Made by a program: the position numbers and the translations under genes
From: Rathayibacter sp. VKM Ac-2760
GTDB lineage: Bacteria; Actinomycetota; Actinomycetes; Actinomycetales; Microbacteriaceae
DNA length: 64,000 nt
Direction: 5' to 3'
Assembly (NCBI RefSeq): GCF_009834185.1
Contig: NZ_CP047173.1
Span: forward strand, 930,001 to 994,000
The notes under the pieces: model-generated
Told to the model about the DNA's origin: nothing
The model's input: only the letters and a program-made list of their open reading frames with translations
The model's database searches: none
Part shown: positions 28,528 through 36,219 of the stretch, in pieces
Layout of the letters: each line of letters opens with the position of its first letter
Numbering within the stretch: the stretch's first letter is position 1

Positions 28528-28652
28528 GCTGGTCGAGTAGCCCCGGAGGGGCGTATCGAGACCCGCAGGCACCGAAACGCCGAGTCTGCAGACCACCGTG
28601 CGGGCGTCGGTGGATCTCGATACGCGCGCTTCGCGCGCTACTCGATCAGCAG
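28528..28652. repeat. Interspersed repeat pair with conserved spacer
   Basis: Copies at 28528-28566 and, inverted, 28612-28652, with a 45-nt spacer containing GAGTCTGCAGACCACCGTGC that resembles the spacer of the pair at 56722-56847. A fragment GGTCGAGTAGGCC lies at 28506. The 257-nt gap between menA and the next gene holds nothing else I recognise. Confidence 0.8.
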
Positions 28653-28728
28653 GGGACGGTGCGTCCGCCGTGCGTGCTGCTCACTCAGCGAGAACGCGCC
28701 CGCTACGAGGGCTCCACTCGCGGCGGGG

Positions 28729-29034
28729 TCAGGCGCCCGGGCGCCCGTCGCGGGCCGCGTCGACGGCGGCGTCCTCGATGTCGTCGTCGGTGGGCGCGCG
28801 CGGCACGTCCTTGCGCCGCTCGTAGATCGCCTCGGCGATCCGCTCGCGCGGCTTCCGCAGCACGATGTACGAGAGCGACATGCTCGCGATCGCCGCGACG
28901 AAGCCGGCGGTGACGGCCGCGGTGAGCTCGGAGTCGACGAAAGAGCGCGCCGGCAGGTACACCAGCACGAAGACGCCGGCGAACATGGCCAGACGCAGGA
29001 GCGAGTAGACGACGACCGCGCGGCTCAGTTTCAC
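28729..29034 (-). CDS. DUF4229-type small membrane protein
   Basis: 101 residues with two membrane spans (VVVYSLLRLAMFAGVFVLVY and LTAAVTAGFVAAIASMSLSY) and a basic then acidic tail (RKPRERIAEAIYERRK...DDDIEDAAVD). The pattern matches the DUF4229 proteins conserved beside menaquinone genes in actinobacteria. Function unknown. The GTG start follows a TACACT hexamer by 6 nt; a longer open frame exists upstream but would overlap the divergent promoter. Confidence 0.72.
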   Translation of the reverse strand: MKLSRAVVVYSLLRLAMFAGVFVLVYLPARSFVDSELTAAVTAGFVAAIASMSLSYIVLRKPRERIAEAIYERRKDVPRAPTDDDIEDAAVDAARDGRPGA

Positions 29035-29040
29035 CGGGCA

Positions 29041-29046
29041 AGTGTA
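29041..29046 (-). promoter_or_regulatory. Leaderless-type -10 of the DUF4229 gene
   Basis: TACACT on the minus strand, 6 nt before the GTG. Confidence 0.5.
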
Positions 29047-29133
29047 CGTCGCCCCCCGCACACGCGTCCGTGAGCACCCCGGGAGGTCCCTGTCCAGCAT
29101 CCGTGCGCCGGGTTCCTTCGAGGACGCCGGACG

Positions 29134-29139
29134 TAGACT
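29134..29139 (+). promoter_or_regulatory. Leaderless-type -10 of the PLDc_N-menD unit
   Basis: TAGACT, 7 nt before the ATG of the PLDc_N protein; menD is probably read from the same transcript. Confidence 0.5.
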
Positions 29140-29146
29140 GGATCCC

Positions 29147-29518
29147 ATGATCCGCCTCGTCATCGGCCTGCTCGTGGCCCTCGCCGTCTTCACGGTCTAC
29201 ACCGTGATCGACGTCGCCATGAGCAACCGGCACGCGGTGCGCGCCATCCCCAAGTGGTCCTGGGTCCTCGTCGTCCTGCTCCTCCCGCTCATCGGCGCCG
29301 GCCTCTGGTTCTGGATCGGCCGCCCGCGCAAGCAGCGCTCCGAGGGTCGCCGGTACACGGCGCCCGACGACGACCCCGACTTCCTCGGCACCCTCCGCCG
29401 GGAGAAGGATCCGGAGCAGGAGCGCGAGCAGGCCGAGCGCATCGCCCAGCTCGAGCGCGACCTCGCCGACCTGGACGACTCGGGCGAGTCCGACGGCACC
29501 GGCCGCCGGGATGCCTGA
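29147..29518 (+). CDS. PLDc_N domain membrane protein
   Basis: 123 residues: two membrane spans in the first 60 residues forming the phospholipase-D-nuclease N-terminal domain (IPKWSWVLVVLLLPLIGAGL then WFWIGRPRK), then a charged cytoplasmic tail that is probably coiled coil (DPEQEREQAERIAQLERDLADL). The frame is open 35 codons upstream, but the ATG with TAGACT 7 nt before it is the better start. Its last 8 nt overlap menD, so the two are coupled. Role unknown; a cardiolipin synthase activity is not implied because the catalytic HKD domain is absent. Confidence 0.82.
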   Translation: MIRLVIGLLVALAVFTVYTVIDVAMSNRHAVRAIPKWSWVLVVLLLPLIGAGLWFWIGRPRKQRSEGRRYTAPDDDPDFLGTLRREKDPEQEREQAERIAQLERDLADLDDSGESDGTGRRDA

Positions 29519-31223
29519 CGCGGCTCCGGTCGCCCCCTCCACCCGCCTCGCGGTCGACCTCCTCACCCGCTTCGTCGCGCTCGGCGTCCGCGACGTCGTC
29601 GTGTCTCCCGGATCGCGCTCCCAGGCGCTCGCCCTCGTCGCCGCCGAGCTGGAGACCCGCGGCTGCGTCCGGCTGCACGTGCGGATCGACGAGCGCTCGG
29701 CCGGCTTCCTGGCCCTCGGACTCGCCCTCGAGACGGGGACGCCAGCGGTCCTGATCACCACGTCCGGCACCGCGACCGCCAACCTGCACCCCGCCGTGCT
29801 GGAGGCCGACGCGTCGGACGTGCCGCTGATCGTGCTCACCGCCGACCGCCCGGAGGAGCTGCGCGGCATCCGCTCCAACCAGACGACCGACCAGGTGGAG
29901 CTGTTCGGCCGGGCCGTCCGGCTCTTCGAGGACGTCGCCGCCCCCGACGCGCAGACCGACTCGGCGGCGGTCGCCGCCCTGGCCGACCGGGCTCTCGCCG
30001 CCGCGACCCGCCCCGGCGGTCCCGTGCACCTCAACCTCGCCTTCCGCGACCCGCTGTCCTCGCGCCTCCCCGCGTTCGAGGTGCCGGAGCCCGGCTCCGC
30101 CGCGCCCGCAGCGGACTCGGCGGTCGTCGCGGAGACGATCATGGCCGGCCCGGAGGAGCCGCTGACGGTCGTCATCGCGGGCGACAAGGCCGGCGCCGAG
30201 GCCGAGGCGCTCGCGCGGGCCGGCGACTGGCCGCTGCTCGCGGAGGTCTCCTCCGGCGCGCGCTTCGGCCCGCAGCTGGTCGTGTCCTGGCGCCGCCTCC
30301 TCGCCGAGCCGGAGTTCGGCGGGCGCGTGCGCCGCGCGATCGTCCTCGGCCATCCCACCCTCTCCCGCGAGGTGCCGGAGCTGCTGCGCCGCGACGACGT
30401 CGAGGTGATCGTCGTCGACCGCGGCCGCCGCGAGTTCTACAACCCGGGCAGGCGCGCCCGAAGCGCCCGCGCGCTTCAGGTCCTCCGCCCCGACGACTCG
30501 CCGCGTCCCGAGCGGGCGGAGCGCGCCTGGGCCGGCTCCTGGATCTCCGCGAGTCGTGCCCTGCTGGCCGACGCCGACCCCGATGCGATCGCCGAGGCCC
30601 CCGACAGCGGCTCGATGTCGCTGGAGGACCGCCGCGGCTACGCCCGCAACGCCCTGACCGCGATCCGCGCTCCGCTCACCCGGGAGTTCGTCGTCGCCGC
30701 CGTCTGGCGCGTGACCTGGCCGCACGACCGCCTGCTCTTCGGCGCCTCGCGCCTCATCCGAGTCGCGGACGGCTCGCTGCCCGGCAAGAAGATCACCGTG
30801 CACTCCAACCGCGGCCTCGCGGGCATCGACGGCACGGTCTCGACCGCGCTCGGCATCGCCGTGGCCTCGCAGGGTCGCCATGCCGGTTCGGGAGGCGCGA
30901 CCCGCGTCGTCCTCGGCGATCTGACCCTGCTGCACGAGGCGGGCGGCCTGCTCCTCGCGCCGGGCGAGCGCCGCCCCCGCGTGCAGCTCGTCGTCGTCAA
31001 CGACGGCGGCGGCACCATCTTCGACGGGCTCGAGGTCGCCTCCAGCTCGGCGCCCGACGCCTTCGACCGTGTGCAGTTCACCCCGCAGACCGTCGACATC
31101 GCGTCGCTGGCGAAGGCGTACGGCTGGTCGCACCGCCTCGTCGCCACCCGCGGCGAGCTGGAGCAGGCGCTCACCTCGCCGGGTGACGGCCCAGGCATCG
31201 TCGAGATCGCCCTCGCCCGCTAG
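29511..31223 (+). CDS. menD: 2-Succinyl-5-enolpyruvyl-6-hydroxy-3-cyclohexene-1-carboxylate synthase
   Basis: 570-residue thiamine-diphosphate enzyme that joins isochorismate and 2-oxoglutarate. The N-terminal Pyr domain shows VVSPGSRSQALALVAAE and RIDERSAGFLALGLA (with the conserved Glu); the C-terminal PP domain holds the Mg/ThDP motif VVVNDGGGTIFDGLE. Length is normal (about 550-590). It starts inside the end of the PLDc_N gene. Converges on menF, with 62 nt between them. Confidence 0.95.
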   Translation: MPDAAPVAPSTRLAVDLLTRFVALGVRDVVVSPGSRSQALALVAAELETRGCVRLHVRIDERSAGFLALGLALETGTPAVLITTSGTATANLHPAVLEADASDVPLIVLTADRPEELRGIRSNQTTDQVELFGRAVRLFEDVAAPDAQTDSAAVAALADRALAAATRPGGPVHLNLAFRDPLSSRLPAFEVPEPGSAAPAADSAVVAETIMAGPEEPLTVVIAGDKAGAEAEALARAGDWPLLAEVSSGARFGPQLVVSWRRLLAEPEFGGRVRRAIVLGHPTLSREVPELLRRDDVEVIVVDRGRREFYNPGRRARSARALQVLRPDDSPRPERAERAWAGSWISASRALLADADPDAIAEAPDSGSMSLEDRRGYARNALTAIRAPLTREFVVAAVWRVTWPHDRLLFGASRLIRVADGSLPGKKITVHSNRGLAGIDGTVSTALGIAVASQGRHAGSGGATRVVLGDLTLLHEAGGLLLAPGERRPRVQLVVVNDGGGTIFDGLEVASSSAPDAFDRVQFTPQTVDIASLAKAYGWSHRLVATRGELEQALTSPGDGPGIVEIALAR

Positions 31224-31285
31224 CCCGGCGACTCCTGGAACCCCGGTCGGCAGCGCTTCGAGCGCCGGGCCGTCCCGAGCGGCGG

Positions 31286-32536
31286 TCAGCCGAAGGCGTC
31301 GAGGACGGGGCGGAACTTCATCCCGGTCTCGGCGAGCTCCGCCGCCGGGTCGCTGTCGGCGACGATGCCCGCGCCGGCCCAGGCGGTGACGCCTCCGTCC
31401 GCCGTGACCTGGGCGCTGCGCAGGCCCACGGCCCACTCTCCGTCGCCCCTGCCGTCGATCCAGCCGACCGGGCCGGCGTAGCGGCCGCGGTCGAAGGGCT
31501 CGAGCTCCTCGAGCAGTGCGAGGGCGCGATCCGTCGGGGTCCCGGCGACGGCCGCGGTCGGATGCAGGGCGTCGACGAGGTCGAGCGCGGTCGAGGCGTC
31601 GTCGAGCGTGCCGCGGACGTCGGTCGCGAGGTGCCACAGATTCGGCAGCTTCAGGGCGAAGGGCTCGGGGGTCGTCGTCAGTGCGCCGGTGTGCGGCTCC
31701 AGCTCGCGCAGGAGGCTCGCGATCGCGAAGGCGTGCTCGGAGCGGTCCTTCGCGCTGGTGAGCAGGGCGCGGGCGATCGCGGCGTCCTCCTCGGCGTCGG
31801 CGCCGCGGGCGCTGGTGCCGGCGAGGACGCGGGCGGTGATCGCGCCGTGGTCCACTCCGACGAGCGTCTCCGGGCTGGCCCCGAGGAAGCCGTCGACCGA
31901 GAACGTCCAGCAGTCGGGGTAGCCGTTCGCGAGATCGCGGAGCAGGCGGCGGCGGTCGGCCGCGCGGGGGAGCCGACCCTGGAGATCGCGGGCGAGGACG
32001 ACCTTGTCGAGCGCTCCGGAGCGGATCGTGCCGACGGCCGAGGCCACGGCGGCGCGGTAGTCCGCGGGGGACATCGCACCGGGGAGGAGGGGCAGGCGGT
32101 ACTCGTCGCCGTAGGGAACCGCCGCGGGGACGGCGCCGGCGTCCGCGGGCTCGTCCGCCGGCCGGATCCTGGTCAGCCACGACCGCCCGCCGCGCGAGCC
32201 GATCACGACACTCGGCACGATCAGGACGCTGCGCGCGCTCGAGCCGCTCGAGAAGGCGAAGGCGCCGAACGCCACCAGACCCGTCCCCGGCACTCCGAGC
32301 GGGTCCTCGACGACCGTCGAAGCCGACACTGCGCGCCACGCTGCAGAGGCCTCGCGGATCCGATCCGGCCCCGAGAACTCCAGGCGCAGCGCCTCGCCGA
32401 TCCCGGCCAGCCCGTCGCCGCCGCGCTGCCAGAGCAGCGGAGACAGCGGATCGACGCGGCGGATCAGCTCCTGCGGGCCGTCGAGAGGAGTCGTCTCGGC
32501 ATGGAGGGGAGGAGCCCCGGCCCCGATCGACGTCAC
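31286..32536 (-). CDS. menF: Isochorismate synthase
   Basis: 416-residue chorismate-binding enzyme that isomerises chorismate for MenD. The conserved C-terminal core includes LAGTSARGADAEED, SAKDRSEHAFAIASLLREL, LWHLATDVRGTL, ALHPTAAVAGTPTDRAL and YAGPVGWIDGRGDGEWAVGLR. It lacks a glutamine amidotransferase partner, consistent with isochorismate rather than anthranilate chemistry. GTG start; TACTGT lies 6 nt upstream. Confidence 0.93.
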   Translation of the reverse strand: MTSIGAGAPPLHAETTPLDGPQELIRRVDPLSPLLWQRGGDGLAGIGEALRLEFSGPDRIREASAAWRAVSASTVVEDPLGVPGTGLVAFGAFAFSSGSSARSVLIVPSVVIGSRGGRSWLTRIRPADEPADAGAVPAAVPYGDEYRLPLLPGAMSPADYRAAVASAVGTIRSGALDKVVLARDLQGRLPRAADRRRLLRDLANGYPDCWTFSVDGFLGASPETLVGVDHGAITARVLAGTSARGADAEEDAAIARALLTSAKDRSEHAFAIASLLRELEPHTGALTTTPEPFALKLPNLWHLATDVRGTLDDASTALDLVDALHPTAAVAGTPTDRALALLEELEPFDRGRYAGPVGWIDGRGDGEWAVGLRSAQVTADGGVTAWAGAGIVADSDPAAELAETGMKFRPVLDAFG

Positions 32537-32542
32537 TCCTCC

Positions 32543-32548
32543 ACAGTA
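32543..32548 (-). promoter_or_regulatory. Leaderless-type -10 of menF
   Basis: TACTGT on the minus strand, 6 nt before the GTG. Confidence 0.45.
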
Positions 32549-32625
32549 CGCCCGCGCCGGAAGGTGAGACGTTGTGCGCCGCGAACGCCCTCGCCCGGGG
32601 GCCCGCTGCTACTTTCTAGTCGTCC

Positions 32626-32750
32626 GGGGCCGCCGCAGCTAGGCGGAGCAAGGCGGCCCCGGCGCTACTGCCCCGGCCCGGCGTCCCTCCCCCGGATGCC
32701 GAGTCACGGCGAGCGGTGCCGGGGCGGCGGATGCACAGCCGCCGCCCCGC
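32626..32750. other. Two GC hairpins in the menF-menG intergenic region
   Basis: GGGGCCGCC pairs with GGCGGCCCC (about 32626-32660, 17-nt loop) and GGGGCGGCG with CGCCGCCCC (about 32721-32749). They lie between divergent menF and menG. Neither is followed by T residues, and the menG promoter lies just after the second. Role unknown. Confidence 0.4.
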
Positions 32751-32759
32751 CTGTCGCCC

Positions 32760-32765
32760 TAGACT
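32760..32765 (+). promoter_or_regulatory. Leaderless-type -10 of menG
   Basis: TAGACT, 8 nt before the GTG. Confidence 0.5.
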
Positions 32766-32773
32766 CGTTGCTC

Positions 32774-33487
32774 GTGACTAAGGCAGACCTCACCAAGCGA
32801 CCCGACGAGGTCGCGGCCATGTTCGACACGGTGGCGCCCGCCTACGACCTGACGAACACCGTCCTCTCCGTCGGCAACGACCACCTCTGGCGCATCGCGA
32901 CGACGCGGGCCGTCAATCCGGCTCCCGGCGAGCGCATCCTCGACGTCGCGGCCGGCACCGGCACCTCGAGCGCCTCCCTGGCCCGCTCGGGCGCGGACGT
33001 CGTCGCCGCCGACTTCTCTCGCGGGATGATCGCGGTCGGCCGGCAGCGGCACCGCGACGACGAGCGGATCGAGTTCGTGCAGGCCGACGCGATGGACCTG
33101 CCCTTCGAGGACGAGTCGTTCGACGCCGTGACCATCTCCTTCGGCCTGCGCAACGTCGCCGAGCCGCGGACGGCGCTCGCCGAGTTCTTCCGCGTGGTGA
33201 AGCCGGGCGGTCGCGTCGTGATCTGCGAGTTCTCCACCCCGCCGCTCAAGCCCCTCGCCGCGGCCTACGACTTCTACCTGTCGAAGGTCATGCCCGTGAT
33301 CGTCGGCCTCGCGTCGTCCAACGACCCGGCCTACGACTACCTCGGCGACTCCATCCGCGCCTGGCCCGAGCAGAAGGTCGTCGCGGGCTGGCTGCGCGCC
33401 GCCGGCTTCGAGCGCGTCGCCTACCGCGACCTCACCGCCGGGATCGTGGCGCTGCACCGCGGGATCAAGCCGATCGCGGCGACCTGA
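32774..33487 (+). CDS. menG: Demethylmenaquinone methyltransferase
   Basis: 237-residue UbiE/MenG-family SAM-dependent enzyme for the last step of menaquinone synthesis. The family start MFDTVAPAYDLTNTVLS is at about 16-32; SAM motif I is ILDVAAGTGTSS; the signature SFGLRNV and the late FYLSKVMPVIVGL segment are present. The GTG start directly follows the TAGACT hexamer; the much longer frame upstream runs antisense through menF and is rejected. Confidence 0.95.
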   Translation: MTKADLTKRPDEVAAMFDTVAPAYDLTNTVLSVGNDHLWRIATTRAVNPAPGERILDVAAGTGTSSASLARSGADVVAADFSRGMIAVGRQRHRDDERIEFVQADAMDLPFEDESFDAVTISFGLRNVAEPRTALAEFFRVVKPGGRVVICEFSTPPLKPLAAAYDFYLSKVMPVIVGLASSNDPAYDYLGDSIRAWPEQKVVAGWLRAAGFERVAYRDLTAGIVALHRGIKPIAAT

Positions 33488-33519
33488 TGCGCGCCCAGGG
33501 GTCTGCCGGGCCGAGACGT

Positions 33520-33525
33520 TAGGGT
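33520..33525 (+). promoter_or_regulatory. Leaderless-type -10 of the polyprenyl synthase gene
   Basis: TAGGGT, 6 nt before the GTG at 33532; favours that start over the TTG two codons earlier. Confidence 0.5.
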
Positions 33526-33531
33526 TTGAGT

Positions 33532-34620
33532 GTGAACGCCAGTGCGCCCGTCGCCCGCCGCAGTCCGTCCCTGACGGCGCAGCTCGGCCTCTCCGAGCGC
33601 ATCTTCTCGACCGCGCCGGACCGCGCCCTCGCGCGCTCCATCGATGACGGGCTCGAGCGGGTCGAGGCCGGCATGGTCCAGCAGCTGTCCTTCGCGGACG
33701 CGGTCGCCGACGTCTCGACGCGGTACCTGCTCGAGGCCGGCGGCAAGCGGGTGCGCCCGATGCTCACCCTGCTCACCGCGCAGCTCGGTCGGGGCAACAC
33801 CGCCGAGGTGCTCAGCGCCGCTCAGGCCATCGAGATCACCCACCTCGGCTCGCTCTACCACGACGACGTCATGGACGAGGCGGAGAAGCGCCGCGGCGTC
33901 CCCTCGGCGCAGACCGTCTGGGGCAACAACGTCGCGATCCTCACCGGCGACCTGCTCTTCGCCCGGGCGAACCAGCTGATGACGGAGCTCGGCGAGCGGG
34001 CGATCCGCCTGCAGACCGACACCTTCGAGCGCCTCGTCCTCGGCCAGCTGCACGAGACGGTCGGGCCGAGCGAGGGCGAGGACCCGGTCGAGCACTACCT
34101 CGGCGTGCTGGCCGACAAGACCGGCTCCCTGATCGCCGCCGCGGCGCGCACCGGCGTCGTCTTCTCCGAGGCGCCCGCCCCGTTCGAGGAGGCGGTCCGC
34201 GTCTTCGGCGAGAAGATCGGCGTCGCCTTCCAGATCGTCGACGACGTCATCGACCTCTCGCCGCAGCCGGAGGAGACCGGCAAGAACCCGGGGACCGACA
34301 TCCGCGCCGGCGTCTCCACGCTGCCGATCCTGCGCCTGCGCGAGCGCGCCGCCTCCGATCGCGACGCGGCCGTGCTGCTCGCGCGCATCGAGAGCTACGT
34401 CAGCCGCAGCAACGACGCGATCGCGCACACCGACGAGCAGAGCGCCGACATCTCCGACGCCATCGCGCAGCTGCGCGACCACCCCGTGACGGCGCAGACC
34501 CTCGCCGAGGCCCACCGCTGGGCCGACGAGGCCGTCGCCGCCCTCGCCCCGCTGCCCGACGGCCCGGTCCGCAAGGCGCTCACGCGCTTCGCGGACACGG
34601 TCGTCGACCGCAACGGCTGA
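33532..34620 (+). CDS. Long-chain polyprenyl diphosphate synthase
   Basis: 362-residue trans-prenyltransferase making the side chain that MenA attaches. The two Asp-rich motifs are DDVMD (111-115) and DDVID (237-241); GGKRVRPML (about 70-78) binds IPP. The residues before the first motif (SLYH) lack the bulky aromatic pair of short-chain farnesyl synthases, consistent with a long product, but chain length cannot be read with certainty. Directly after menG, with its own leaderless promoter. Confidence 0.92.
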   Translation: MNASAPVARRSPSLTAQLGLSERIFSTAPDRALARSIDDGLERVEAGMVQQLSFADAVADVSTRYLLEAGGKRVRPMLTLLTAQLGRGNTAEVLSAAQAIEITHLGSLYHDDVMDEAEKRRGVPSAQTVWGNNVAILTGDLLFARANQLMTELGERAIRLQTDTFERLVLGQLHETVGPSEGEDPVEHYLGVLADKTGSLIAAAARTGVVFSEAPAPFEEAVRVFGEKIGVAFQIVDDVIDLSPQPEETGKNPGTDIRAGVSTLPILRLRERAASDRDAAVLLARIESYVSRSNDAIAHTDEQSADISDAIAQLRDHPVTAQTLAEAHRWADEAVAALAPLPDGPVRKALTRFADTVVDRNG

Positions 34621-34701
34621 CCGAACCGTCGCGGCGCGCATTCGAGCGCCGCAGTGAATGAGTCCGGAGCCGCGCCTCGGCGCCCCGGCAGGAGGAATGC
34701 A

Positions 34702-36084
34702 ATGACCAAGCTCAGGCTGGCCATCGTCGGCGCGGGTCCCGCGGGCATCTACGCCGCCGACCTGATGATCAAGGCCGAGAAGAAGTACGACGTCTCGATC
34801 GACCTGTTCGAGCACCTGCCGGCGCCGTACGGACTCGTCCGCTACGGGGTCGCCCCGGACCACCCGCGCATCAAGGGCATCATCACGGCGCTCCGCGAGG
34901 TGCTCGACCGCGGCGACATCCGGATCTTCGGCAACGTGCACTTCGGCACCGACATCACCCTCGAGGACCTCAAGCGGCACTACAACGCGGTGATCTTCTC
35001 GACCGGGGCGATCCGCGACGCACCGCTGGACGTCCCCGGGGTCGAGCTCGAGGGCTCCTACGGCGCCGCCGACTTCGTCAGCTGGTTCGACGGGCACCCC
35101 GACGTGCCGCGCACCTGGCCGCTCGAGGCCTCCTCCGTCGCCGTGATCGGCAACGGCAACGTCGCGCTCGACGTCTCGCGGATGCTCGCGAAGCACGCCG
35201 AGGACCTCCTGCCCACCGAGGTGCCGCCGAACGTCTACGAGGCGCTGGCCGCGTCGCCCGTCACCGACGTGCACGTCTTCGGCCGCCGCGGACCGGCGCA
35301 GGTGAAGTTCACCCCGCTGGAGCTGCGCGAGCTCGGCGAGCTGCGCGACGTCGACATGATCGTCGCCGACGAGGACTTCGTGCTCGACCCCGCCTCGCAG
35401 GCCGCGATCGAGACGAACAAGCAGGTCATGGTGATCAACCGGGTGCTGAACCAGTGGCGCACCCGCGAGGTCGGCTCCGCCTCGCGCCGCCTGCACCTGC
35501 ACTTCTGGGCCAAGCCGCTCGAGCTCGTCGACGACGGCACCGGCCGCGTGTCCGCCATCCGCTACGAGCGCACCGAGCCGGACGGCGAGGGCGGCACCCG
35601 CGGCACCGGCGAGATCCGCGAGATCGCGGTGCAGGCCGTCTACCGCGCCGTCGGCTACTTCGGCTCCCCGCTCGACGGCCTGCCGTTCGACGAGATGCGC
35701 GGCGTGATCCCGAACCGCGAGGGCCAGGTGCTCGACGACCAGGACCAGCCCGTCCACGGCGTCTACGCCACCGGCTGGATCAAGCGCGGCCCGGTCGGCC
35801 TCATCGGCCACACCAAGTCGGACGCGATGGAGACCGTCGGGCACGTGCTCAACGACCAGGCGTCGTGGTGGACTCCGGCGCACCCCGAGGAGTCGGCCGT
35901 CGTCGCCCTGCTCGAGGAGCGCGGCGTCGCCTACACCGACCTCGACGGCTGGCACCGCCTCGACGAGCACGAGCAGGCGCTCGGCGCACCGCAGGGCCGC
36001 GTCCGCGTGAAGGTCGTCCCGCGCGAGGAGATGATCTCGATCTCCCGCGGCGAGACCGTCCCCAGCGAGACCGTCTCCAGCTGA
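34702..36084 (+). CDS. fprA: Ferredoxin--NADP+ reductase (adrenodoxin reductase type)
   Basis: 460-residue flavoprotein resembling mycobacterial FprA and adrenodoxin reductase. FAD motif VGAGPAGIYAADLM (about 8-21); LPAPYGLVRYGVAPDH (about 40-55); NADP motif VIGNGNVALDVSRML; C-terminal GWIKRGPVGLIGHTKSDAMETV. GGAGG lies 6 nt before the ATG. The last codons and the sequence after the stop belong to a 16-nt tandem repeat. Followed by a very strong terminator. It would move electrons between NADPH and a ferredoxin not found here. Confidence 0.95.
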   Translation: MTKLRLAIVGAGPAGIYAADLMIKAEKKYDVSIDLFEHLPAPYGLVRYGVAPDHPRIKGIITALREVLDRGDIRIFGNVHFGTDITLEDLKRHYNAVIFSTGAIRDAPLDVPGVELEGSYGAADFVSWFDGHPDVPRTWPLEASSVAVIGNGNVALDVSRMLAKHAEDLLPTEVPPNVYEALAASPVTDVHVFGRRGPAQVKFTPLELRELGELRDVDMIVADEDFVLDPASQAAIETNKQVMVINRVLNQWRTREVGSASRRLHLHFWAKPLELVDDGTGRVSAIRYERTEPDGEGGTRGTGEIREIAVQAVYRAVGYFGSPLDGLPFDEMRGVIPNREGQVLDDQDQPVHGVYATGWIKRGPVGLIGHTKSDAMETVGHVLNDQASWWTPAHPEESAVVALLEERGVAYTDLDGWHRLDEHEQALGAPQGRVRVKVVPREEMISISRGETVPSETVSS

Positions 36085-36124
36085 GTCCGTCCCCAGCTCG
36101 GTCCGTCCCCAGCTGAGTCCGTCC
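36052..36124 (+). repeat. 16-nt tandem repeat across the fprA stop codon
   Basis: About 4.6 units related to GAGTCCGTCCCCAGCT begin at 36052 (first unit 15 nt), 36067, 36083, 36099 and 36115. The stop TGA falls at the junction of units two and three, so the repeat encodes the protein's end (ETVPSETVSS) and continues into the trailer up to the terminator. Confidence 0.75.
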
Positions 36125-36157
36125 GAAGGGCCCCCGGAGCGATCCGGGGGCCCTTCG
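36124..36157 (+). terminator. Terminator after fprA
   Basis: Perfect 15-bp stem (CGAAGGGCCCCCGGA and its complement) with a GCGA loop, 40 nt after the stop; no T tract. Confidence 0.75.
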
Positions 36158-36219
36158 GCGTCTCCCGCGCGTCGGTGGCCTCCTCTAGGCTGCGGGCACC
36201 GCTGACGGACGGAGACCGC

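Noticed and set aside
29289..32339. Minus-strand open frame of 1016 codons across menD
   Set aside because: Crosses well-supported menD in antisense and has shadow composition.
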